Positions 57,545 through 64,000 of a DNA stretch of 64,000 bases are shown piece by piece; positions within the stretch are counted from its first letter, which is position 1, and each line of letters begins with the position of its first letter. This DNA is from Streptomyces dioscori (lineage in GTDB: Bacteria > Actinomycetota > Actinomycetes > Streptomycetales > Streptomycetaceae). Location of the stretch: NCBI RefSeq assembly GCF_003024195.1, contig NZ_KZ679046.1, positions 248,001-312,000 of the forward strand. The letters run 5' to 3'. Under the pieces are notes generated by a model. The model ran no database searches. It worked only from the letters and a program-made list of their open reading frames with translations, and was not told the DNA's origin. The position numbers and the translations under genes are program-made.

Positions 57545-58828
57545 CTACTCCAGCCCGTAAGCCTGGGCCAGCGCTGTCGCCGGGTCCTGGGAGGCCGGGC
57601 CGACGGGAGCCCAGCGGCCCCGTTCCTTGCGGTACGGCCACCACCGGCCGTCCGGCCCCAGCCGGAGCTGGGCCTGTCCGCCGTCGACGGTCCAGCGGCT
57701 GCGGGTCGCGCGCAGGACGGGCCGTTCGTGCTCCTCCCAAGCAGACTCCAGGGCGGCACGCGCGCGTGCGAGCGTTTCCGCCTCGGCCTGCCGGTCCGTC
57801 TCCAGTACGTCGAGTGCGGCGACACCCCCGTACTCCCAGGAGCGGACCGCGAGCGCCAGGCCCTCGCGGTCGCGCCCCGACCCTTCGGCGAGCCTGGCGG
57901 CCACCGGGACCTCGGGCCCGCCCGAAGCCAGCCGTACGGCATCCTGCGCAGGCGTCAGCCCAGCCTCCGCGACGCGCTGTTCATGGCCCGCCCTGAGCGC
58001 GTCGACAAGCATCCGGTGCGCGTCACGGGCGGCCTGCGCCGCCAGGAACTCCAGGGCGGACGGATCGACCCCGGGCGCCGGGTCGGTCTCGGTGTCCAGC
58101 GACGGCGGCAGCCCCGGTTCCCCGGGCACGGCAGGCGCCTCGGGCAGCGGCGGCAGAATCTCCCCCGCCGCGTACGCCTCGGCGGCGTCCACGCCCGCGT
58201 GCGCCTCCTGCCGCGCCGTCTCCTGCCGCGCCGCGGTGGTTTCGGATGCGGAGACGCTGCGCAACTGCAACTCGTCGAGGAGTTCGCGCTCGCCGCGGCC
58301 GCGCAGAAGGAGCAACACGAAAGGATCCTGGTCGAGCAGGCGCGCCACCTGGTAGCAGAGCGCGGCGGTGTGACCGCAGTGGTCCCACGCGTCGCAGTCG
58401 CACTCCGCCTCCAGATCGCCCATGCCCGGCAAAAGTTCGACACCGGCGGTCGCCGCGTCCTCGACCAGATGCGGCGGCATCTCACGGTCGAGCAGTGCCG
58501 CGATGTGCCCCGCCCGCTCGACCGCCATGCCCAGGAACCGGTCCCACTGCTCCTCGGACAGCTCCGGGAGCAGGACGTCCGCACGATGAGCCGTGTGGTC
58601 ACGGTCGTTGACCACGGCGGTGACACGCCCGGGGCGGACCGACACGGCGCCCACGGCTCCCGCGCGCGCGAGCCGGCGGCCCGTCTTCAGCTGCTTCAGG
58701 TCCAGCGTGGCGTCCTCCAGCGCCTTGAGCCAGGCCTGCCCCCACCAGCTCCGGGCGAAGCCCCCGCCCTGCGAGGGCGGCAGGGCGGCGAAAACGCGCT
58801 CCGGAGTGTTCTCGTACGGATCGCTCAT
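57545..58828 (-). CDS. SWIM zinc-finger protein, partner of the SNF2 helicase
   Basis: This 427-residue protein has a conserved N-terminal region (FARSWWGQAWLKALEDATLD near 25) and a SWIM zinc finger with the pattern CxCx(n)CxH, seen as CDCDAWDHCGHTAALCY near 140-156. SWIM domains bind DNA or partner proteins. The rest is helical and Ala/Glu-rich with a final WWPYRKERGRWAPVG segment. The start overlaps the helicase stop (ATGA), so the two are translated together. The pairing of SNF2 and SWIM genes is common in actinobacteria, from general knowledge, but its role is not settled. Confidence 0.9.
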   Translation of the reverse strand: MSDPYENTPERVFAALPPSQGGGFARSWWGQAWLKALEDATLDLKQLKTGRRLARAGAVGAVSVRPGRVTAVVNDRDHTAHRADVLLPELSEEQWDRFLGMAVERAGHIAALLDREMPPHLVEDAATAGVELLPGMGDLEAECDCDAWDHCGHTAALCYQVARLLDQDPFVLLLLRGRGERELLDELQLRSVSASETTAARQETARQEAHAGVDAAEAYAAGEILPPLPEAPAVPGEPGLPPSLDTETDPAPGVDPSALEFLAAQAARDAHRMLVDALRAGHEQRVAEAGLTPAQDAVRLASGGPEVPVAARLAEGSGRDREGLALAVRSWEYGGVAALDVLETDRQAEAETLARARAALESAWEEHERPVLRATRSRWTVDGGQAQLRLGPDGRWWPYRKERGRWAPVGPASQDPATALAQAYGLE

Positions 58829-61806
58829 CGGGCGCCTCCTCGCAGTTCCACCAGGTCGGCCAGTTGCGCGTCGGTGAGCTCGGTGAGGGCCGACTCCCCG
58901 GATCCGAGCACCGCGTCCGCCAGCTCCCGCTTGCGCAGCAGCATGTCCGCGATGCGGTCCTCGATCGTCCCCTCGGCGATCAGCCGGTGCACCTGCACCG
59001 GCCGCGTCTGGCCGATGCGGTACGCGCGGTCGGTGGCCTGTGCCTCGACGGCCGGGTTCCACCAGCGGTCGTAGTGCACGACATGCTCGGCCCGCGTCAG
59101 GTTCAGGCCCGTGCCCGCGGCCTTCAACGACAACAGGAAGACGGGCACTTCGCCCCCCTGGAAGCGCTCGACCATGGCCTCGCGCTCGGGGACGGGCGTA
59201 CCTCCGTGCAGGAACTGCGAGTGCACACCGCGCGCGTGCAGATGGCGCTCGATCAGACGGGCCATGCGCACGTACTGCGTGAAGACCAGAACGCATGCCC
59301 CCTCGGAGAGGATGGTGTCGAGCAGTTCGTCCAGCAGCTCCAGCTTTCCGGAGCGCCCGGCGATCTTCGGCCGGTCCTCCTTGAGGTACTGCGCCGGGTG
59401 GTTGCAGATCTGCTTCAGACCGGTGAGCAGCTTCACGATCAGTCCGCGGCGCGCCATGCTGTCGGCGCCCGCGATCTCCGCGAGGGTCTCGCGGACCACG
59501 GCCTCGTACAGACCCGCCTGTTCCCTGGAGAGGGACACCGCGCGGTCGGTCTCCGTCTTCGGCGGCAGCTCCGGTGCGATACCGGGATCGGATTTGCGGC
59601 GCCGCAGGAGGAAAGGCCGCACGAGCTGGGCGAGCCGGTCCGCCGCCCCCGGGTCCTGCCCTCCCTCGACGGCCTTCGCGTACTGGTTGCGGAACGTGCC
59701 GAGCCGGCCCAGCAGACCCGGTGTCGTCCAGTCGAGGATCGCCCACAGCTCGGAGAGGTTGTTCTCCACCGGCGTGCCGGTGAGCGCCACACGCGCGCGT
59801 GCGTCGATCGTCCGCAACTGCCGGGCCGTGTCCGAGTACGGGTTCTTCACGTGCTGCGCCTCGTCCGCGACGACCATGCCCCAGGAAGCGTCCGCAAGTC
59901 GTGCCGTGTCGAGGCGCATGGTGCCGTAGGTCGTGAGGACGAACTCGCCGTCGGCCAGGTCCTCCAGGCTGCGCCGGGCCCCGTGGAAGCGGCGGACGGG
60001 AGTGCCGGGGGCGAACCTCTCGATCTCGCGCTGCCAGTTGCCCATCAGGGACGTCGGACAGACGACGAGTGTGGGTCCCGCCGCCGACTCGTCGGTCTGC
60101 CGGTGCAGATGCAGCGCGATGAGCGTGATCGTCTTGCCGAGGCCCATGTCGTCCGCGAGACAGCCGCCCAGCCCCAGGGACGTCATACGGGCCAGCCAGT
60201 TGAGCCCGCGGAGCTGGTAGTCGCGCAGGGTCGCGGCCAGCGCGGGCGGTTGCCCGACCGGCTCTTGCCCCTCCGGGTCCGACAAATGGTCCCGCAGCGT
60301 CGCCAGCCACCCTGTGGGCCGTACGTCGACCCTGCGGCCGTCTACCTCCGTGGAGCCCGTGAGAACGGCGCTCAGCGCGTCGACGGGCGTCAGCTTGCGG
60401 TCCTGCTGGGTACGGGCGTGACGCACTTCCTGCGGATCGATGAGGACCCACTGGTCACGCAACCGCACCATCGGGCGGTTCGCCTCGGCGAGCTGGTCCA
60501 GTTCCTGGCGCGTCAACTGCTGGTCACCCAGAGCGAACCACCAGGAGAACGTCAGAAGTGCGTCGGCCGACAGGAAGGAGGGCGTGTCCGAGGCCGCTCC
60601 GCCACCGGCCCGCTCGTCGTCCGGGGGGCCGATGACCGCGCGAGCGGTCAGCTTGTGTGCCAGTTCCCTGGGCCAGTGCACCTCCACACCGGCGGCCGTG
60701 AGTGATCGCGCCCCCTCGCCCAGGAGTTCGGTGACCTCCTCGTCGGCGAGTTCGATCGAGTCGGGCACGGTCGCCGACAGCAGGGGCGCGAGCGGTGCCC
60801 AGGCCCTGGCCGCGCGGCGCAGCGCGAGCAGGGCGTCCATCCGCGCGCGCGGGCCGAAGGCCGGACTCGACCCGCTCCACACCTCGGCCGCGTCCGCCAG
60901 CAGGGCCGGGTCGCTGACACTGTGCAGTTGCAGCACCGCACGGAACGGCAACCGGTTCTCGTCCGACACGGCCGACGCGAGCCCCGGCACCTCGACGCGC
61001 AACGAGATCCGTACGCCGGCGTCGTGGCCCGCCGCGACATCGGCCGCCCACGCGCGATGCTCGGGCACATGCTGCGGTTCGGTGGCGGCGAAGGCAGGGC
61101 CGCCCGCGGCGAGCGCCGCCGCGGGGGAGCGGGGGAGGGTGTCGGCGACGGCGTCCAGGAAGGCGCGCAGCAGCCATTCCGGATCGGGCAGTCGCAGCGG
61201 TTCGGTCGTGTCGACGGGCACCGCGTGGGCGTGCGGCGGCATCGCGGCGGCCAGCTCACGGATCCGCTCCAGGTCCCGCGAGCCCAGAGGGCCCGCGCGC
61301 CACGCGTCATGGTCACCGGAGCTCAGGCCGGGCAGCAGCAGCCCGCGCGCGGCGAACTGCAGCGCCAGTACGGCCGCGGCACCCCAGAAAGCGGTCGAAC
61401 CGTGTGTGTGCGCGGCGGCACGCGCGCGCGTGAGGACCGGGAGCGCCATCCGCACCGGCAGGACGACGGCCGACACCCGCACCAACTCGACCCCGTCCTC
61501 GCCGGGAAGGACGACGGACAGCTCCTCCACGGAGCCCGGCCCAGAGCCTGGACCGAAGTCGGAACCGGAACCTGAACAGGAATCGCTGTCCTGATCGGAT
61601 CCGGAGTCGGATCCGTGACCAGTGCCGAAAACGTGACTGCCGGAACCGATGGCCGGGGGCTCCTCGCCGTCGGGCAGCCAGAAGGCGACGCTGCCCGTAC
61701 GGGCCGGGTCGGCGGGAACGAAGACGGCGCAGCAGCGCGCCAGTTCGGAGATCTCGGAGGGGGTGGGGGCAGGAATCCTCTGCACAGGGATGAGTGTGTT
61801 CCTCAA
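58825..61806 (-). CDS. SNF2-family DEAD-box helicase
   Basis: The product, up to 993 residues, has an N-terminal half of unknown fold with a Ser/Gly/Asp low-complexity segment near 55-92 (GSDSGSDQDSDSCSGSGSD), followed by the SNF2 motor. Walker A is DDMGLGKTITL near 553, Walker B DEAQHVKNP near 646, and ALTGTPVENNLSELW near 665. The helicase C-terminal domain has LVFTQYVRMARLIERHL, FLLSLKAAGTGLNLT and DRAYRIGQTRPVQVHRL. The protein would translocate on double-stranded DNA and remodel protein-DNA complexes. The start is uncertain: TTG 61806 gives the longest form but has no ribosome-binding site, and GTG 61785 is an alternative. It overlaps the SWIM gene. Confidence 0.92.
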   Translation of the reverse strand: MRNTLIPVQRIPAPTPSEISELARCCAVFVPADPARTGSVAFWLPDGEEPPAIGSGSHVFGTGHGSDSGSDQDSDSCSGSGSDFGPGSGPGSVEELSVVLPGEDGVELVRVSAVVLPVRMALPVLTRARAAAHTHGSTAFWGAAAVLALQFAARGLLLPGLSSGDHDAWRAGPLGSRDLERIRELAAAMPPHAHAVPVDTTEPLRLPDPEWLLRAFLDAVADTLPRSPAAALAAGGPAFAATEPQHVPEHRAWAADVAAGHDAGVRISLRVEVPGLASAVSDENRLPFRAVLQLHSVSDPALLADAAEVWSGSSPAFGPRARMDALLALRRAARAWAPLAPLLSATVPDSIELADEEVTELLGEGARSLTAAGVEVHWPRELAHKLTARAVIGPPDDERAGGGAASDTPSFLSADALLTFSWWFALGDQQLTRQELDQLAEANRPMVRLRDQWVLIDPQEVRHARTQQDRKLTPVDALSAVLTGSTEVDGRRVDVRPTGWLATLRDHLSDPEGQEPVGQPPALAATLRDYQLRGLNWLARMTSLGLGGCLADDMGLGKTITLIALHLHRQTDESAAGPTLVVCPTSLMGNWQREIERFAPGTPVRRFHGARRSLEDLADGEFVLTTYGTMRLDTARLADASWGMVVADEAQHVKNPYSDTARQLRTIDARARVALTGTPVENNLSELWAILDWTTPGLLGRLGTFRNQYAKAVEGGQDPGAADRLAQLVRPFLLRRRKSDPGIAPELPPKTETDRAVSLSREQAGLYEAVVRETLAEIAGADSMARRGLIVKLLTGLKQICNHPAQYLKEDRPKIAGRSGKLELLDELLDTILSEGACVLVFTQYVRMARLIERHLHARGVHSQFLHGGTPVPEREAMVERFQGGEVPVFLLSLKAAGTGLNLTRAEHVVHYDRWWNPAVEAQATDRAYRIGQTRPVQVHRLIAEGTIEDRIADMLLRKRELADAVLGSGESALTELTDAQLADLVELRGGAR

Positions 61807-62087
61807 TTTTGACTACTGGGGGTTGAGCTCGCCGAGGGTACAGCGCGACACGGGAGGAACCAAGTCCTCGACCTGTGAGGCCGGTCACTTCTCGCCCAGG
61901 GTGGTGAGGCGGGGCTCGTGGACTCCTACCGGCAGGCCCTGACGCGCCTGTACGAGGCCGGAGAGCCCCTCAGGGTCGAATAGGGGGCGCACCTCAGGGT
62001 CGTATCAGGGTCGAGCCCGGAACCGTCGGGAGCGCGGGGCCGTTCTCAGAACAGAGAGCGGCAGCGGCCGCTAAGGAGGCTACGCAC
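61807..62087. other. Intergenic region with a possible gene remnant
   Basis: No complete gene is visible. The plus-strand frame 61879-61983 is open and its end reads like a real C-terminus (LVDSYRQALTRLYEAGEPLR, then VE and a TAG stop), but it has no start codon or ribosome-binding site, so it may be a decayed gene end. TCAGGGTCG occurs three times between 61969 and 62014. The SNF2 promoter should lie in the left part, and AAGGAGG precedes the small gene at 62088. Confidence 0.35.
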
Positions 62088-62270
62088 ATGTCAAGGAACG
62101 CGAAGATAGCCGTAGGCGGTGTCGCGGTCGGCATCGTCCTGCTCTTCTGGCTGCCCTGGTGGGCCGCCCTGCTGATCGTCCTGGGAGTTCCCGCGGCGGC
62201 GTATCTGACGCTGGACCCCTCGCAGCGGCGCAGGCTGCGCCGTGTCGGCCGCAAGGAACTCGGCCGCTGA
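62088..62270 (+). CDS. Small membrane protein, 60 residues
   Basis: The product has a short charged start (SRNAK), a long hydrophobic stretch at about 7-42 that can form two short helices around LLFWLPWWAALL, and a basic tail (QRRRLRRVGRKELGR). The positive tail should remain in the cytoplasm. AAGGAGG lies 8 bases before the ATG. Small proteins of this kind are common in Streptomyces; no function is known to me. Confidence 0.78.
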   Translation: MSRNAKIAVGGVAVGIVLLFWLPWWAALLIVLGVPAAAYLTLDPSQRRRLRRVGRKELGR

Positions 62271-62286
62271 GACAGACACCACCTGC

Positions 62287-62346
62287 TCGATCAGTTCCTC
62301 GTCAGGCACTCCCTCTTCGATCAGTTCCTCTCCGGGCACTTCCTCT
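62287..62346. repeat. Two tandem 30-base repeats
   Basis: Units 62287-62316 and 62317-62346 both begin TCGATCAGTTCCTC and continue GGCACTYCCTCT, with differences only in a 4-base middle and one other base. They lie 17 bases after the small membrane protein gene, in the interval 62271-62462 that otherwise shows no gene. Confidence 0.8.
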
Positions 62347-62462
62347 TGGGCGGCTCTCCGGAGAGAGGCAAGAGTCGACCTCGTCGCCGCTCGCAGGCCT
62401 GCCGATGGCGTGGCCCGCGGGTGGCGTCGGCACTGCCTGCGCACCACTGAGGTCCGCCGGGT

Positions 62463-63365
62463 TCAGTTCGGGCGTACGGCCATCTTGTCCAGTGCCTCAA
62501 GAAGGCCGGGCAATTCGGGTCCGCGGCCGACCGGAAGGATCTCGCCGGGCTTCTCGTCGAGCAGTACGAAGGCGATGTCGTCGGTCCGCGCCACCAACGA
62601 CCAGCCGGGACCGTCGGCGCGCAGCGTCCGCGCGTCCCCCGGAGCGAAGGACGAGCGCACACGGCCGAGCGGCGGAGGAGCGTCCACGTAGGAGTGCGCT
62701 TCGGAGAGGACGCGCTGGACGCCGGTGAGCGGCGCCCGCCCGCCGTCCCTGTCGCCACCGTCCCCGTCGCCAGGGTCGCCACCGTCTTCGTCCGCACGGT
62801 CCCCGCCGGTCCGGGCGGTGCCATCACTCGGAGCGGGCCCCTCGTCCGGCGAAACGGCGAACTCGGTCTCGTCGATCTGTTCACGCCAGGCGGCCCACTG
62901 CAGCGCGATCTCGTCCGCGCCGAGGCGCCGTTGGGCCGCACCCCAGGCGGACGCGTCCGGCGGGCACAGCGGCGCCTGCTCCGCGATCTCGGGGGCGGGA
63001 TCGTGCGGGGCGGGCACACCGGGCGCCGCGACCGCCACGGCCAGCGGCCACCCGGGCAGCGCGGCCACCATCGAGCGATCGTCCGGCGACAGGTCGTACT
63101 CCATGCCGCAGTCCCAGGAAGCGATGGCGACGGCCACCAGCGAGACGTCGTCGATGACGACGGTCCACCGCGCGCCGTCGCCGTCCTGCCCCAGCACCAG
63201 CCCGTACCCGTCGGCGAGGGGTGCGAGGCCGAGCGCGGCGCAGGCCTCCGGGTAGTCGTCGCCCAGCACGCTGGGGAACTGCGCCGGCGTCAAGAGCACC
63301 GCCGTCAGTACATACAGTGCGTCGTCGTCCCCGGTGGCGACGGTCTCGTCCTGCGTCCCGGCCAT
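62463..63365 (-). CDS. Conserved hypothetical protein, 300 residues
   Basis: This cytoplasmic acidic protein has two folded ends and an Asp/Gly-rich linker. The N-terminal part (about 15-175) includes ALYVLTAVLLTPAQFPSVLG and WTVVIDDVSLVAVAIASWDCG; the linker (about 178-215) is DEDGGDPGDGDGGDRDGG; and the C-terminal part (about 215-300) holds GWSLVARTDDIAFVLLDEKP. GGGAGG precedes ATG 63365. There are no transmembrane segments or catalytic motifs. I do not recognise the family, although proteins of this shape are typical of Streptomyces chromosomes. Confidence 0.78.
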   Translation of the reverse strand: MAGTQDETVATGDDDALYVLTAVLLTPAQFPSVLGDDYPEACAALGLAPLADGYGLVLGQDGDGARWTVVIDDVSLVAVAIASWDCGMEYDLSPDDRSMVAALPGWPLAVAVAAPGVPAPHDPAPEIAEQAPLCPPDASAWGAAQRRLGADEIALQWAAWREQIDETEFAVSPDEGPAPSDGTARTGGDRADEDGGDPGDGDGGDRDGGRAPLTGVQRVLSEAHSYVDAPPPLGRVRSSFAPGDARTLRADGPGWSLVARTDDIAFVLLDEKPGEILPVGRGPELPGLLEALDKMAVRPN

Positions 63366-63515
63366 CCCAGCCTCCCCTCGCTACATCCGTCGGCGCACCC
63401 TAATGCGCGCCGGGGCCGTTGTCACGGGGCCGGAACACGCGGGGACCTGCTCTCATGCTGCAGAACGCGACCGAAGCGACCACCCGCGGTCGCACTGATT
63501 CCGCTTCCGCTCCCG

Positions 63516-63833
63516 TCAGGCGACCGGCAGGCCGAGGAGCGTCCGGGCCACCGCCGTGGGCGACTCGTCGCGTTCTCGCGCGAGCGCGATGACGGCCCGG
63601 CACGCCAGCTCGTTCACACCGAACGAGAGAGCTTCCGGCGACACCCAGGCCGCGGCCTCGTCGACCCCGTCCTGGTCGTCCTCGACGCCCGCCGCCACGT
63701 AGGCCGCCGCTGCTTCGAACAAGTTGTGCGTCTGCTTCTTGGGACGAGGCCCGGCCGAAGGCACAGGGTGCCCGGACCCAGCCGGCCGTGGGCGTGAAAA
63801 AAGCTTCCGTAGTCGAGCCATCGAGCCGGACAT
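63516..63833 (-). CDS. Small hypothetical protein
   Basis: About 105 residues with a basic N-terminus (ARLRKLFSRPRPAG) and an Ala-rich acidic helical C-terminus (FEAAAAYVAAGVEDDQDGVD, then LACRAVIALARERDESPTAV). Several starts are possible in this frame: GTG 63914, ATG 63878 and ATG 63833. I chose 63833 because GGAAGG lies 8 bases upstream. The product has no membrane helix. No family was recognised. Confidence 0.6.
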   Translation of the reverse strand: MSGSMARLRKLFSRPRPAGSGHPVPSAGPRPKKQTHNLFEAAAAYVAAGVEDDQDGVDEAAAWVSPEALSFGVNELACRAVIALARERDESPTAVARTLLGLPVA

Positions 63834-63931
63834 TCGGGCCACCTTCCCCCGCATACTGCGTCTTCGGTCATCGCCCATCTGTCTCTGCTCAACGTAGAGT
63901 TGAAACTTCGACACCAGAAGGGGGCGGTGTC

Positions 63932-64000
63932 GTGAACCCTTGCCGAACGCCCTCGTCGGATCGGCGAACAGGGCGGTCCCGGGCGGCGTTTCAGGGGTGC
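63932..64000 (+). CDS. Possible start of a gene running off the right edge
   Basis: GTG 63932 has AGGGGGCGG upstream and an open frame of 23 codons to the edge, encoding MNPCRTPSSDRRTGRSRAAF-like sequence. It is divergent from the gene at 63516. Too little is visible to say what it encodes, and it may be non-coding. Confidence 0.3.
   Translation, partial: MNPCRTPSSDRRTGRSRAAFQGC

Noticed and set aside
62287..62346. CRISPR array
   Set aside because: There are only two adjacent units without spacers, and no cas genes are present.

Overview
The window is high-GC actinobacterial DNA, almost certainly Streptomyces. Third codon positions are strongly G/C, GTG and TTG starts are common, many operons are joined by ATGA/GTGA overlaps, two genes carry the rare TTA (bldA-type) codon, and secreted Tat and Sec enzymes and ABC sugar importers are abundant. 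I see no rRNA, tRNA, CRISPR array, prophage or intact insertion sequence.

Layout. 1-2740 (minus): the start of an oligopeptide-type ABC importer operon. 3000-7308 (plus): an aldarate cluster holding a glucarate-dehydratase-like enolase, 5-dehydro-4-deoxyglucarate dehydratase and two D-2-hydroxyacid dehydrogenases. 7360-21045: a plant-polysaccharide locus with a GH43 arabinosidase, a 1098-residue multidomain secreted protein, a LacI regulator, a sugar ABC importer and two GH127-type beta-L-arabinofuranosidases. 21114-25786: iron uptake, namely a flavoprotein gene and a siderophore ABC importer, each preceded by an iron-box-like palindrome. 25976-31452: a NarL-type two-component system, a strong terminator, then an ABC exporter whose ATPase carries a TTA codon. 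31602-34151: a semialdehyde dehydrogenase, an aldo/keto reductase and a small protein.

34192-37682 (minus): TetR, ferredoxin, ferredoxin reductase and P450, a complete monooxygenase set behind a palindromic operator. 37905-40768 (plus): a SpoIIE-type phosphatase followed five bases later by a cobalamin-binding protein with the signature residues of CarH-type B12 photoreceptors, no DNA-binding domain and a TTA codon. This is the most interesting part of the window. 40780-46735: a secreted alpha/beta hydrolase, small secreted proteins and an ArsR-like regulator. 46819-49718 (minus): an acetaldehyde-type dehydrogenase and its probable GAF-domain regulator. 49872-50483: a Tat-exported amidase. 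50742-54865: xylose genes, xylB plus a ROK repressor divergent from xylA. 55005-57303: a proline-rich membrane protein and an esterase-like phytase-family protein. 57545-61806: a SWIM zinc-finger protein and an SNF2 helicase. The right end holds small conserved hypothetical genes.

The main theme is catabolism of plant cell-wall sugars (arabinan and beta-arabinosides, xylose, sugar diacids), each unit with its own importer or regulator, interleaved with iron uptake and with signalling genes that look developmentally controlled. All functions are read from sequence motifs and context; no searches were run.
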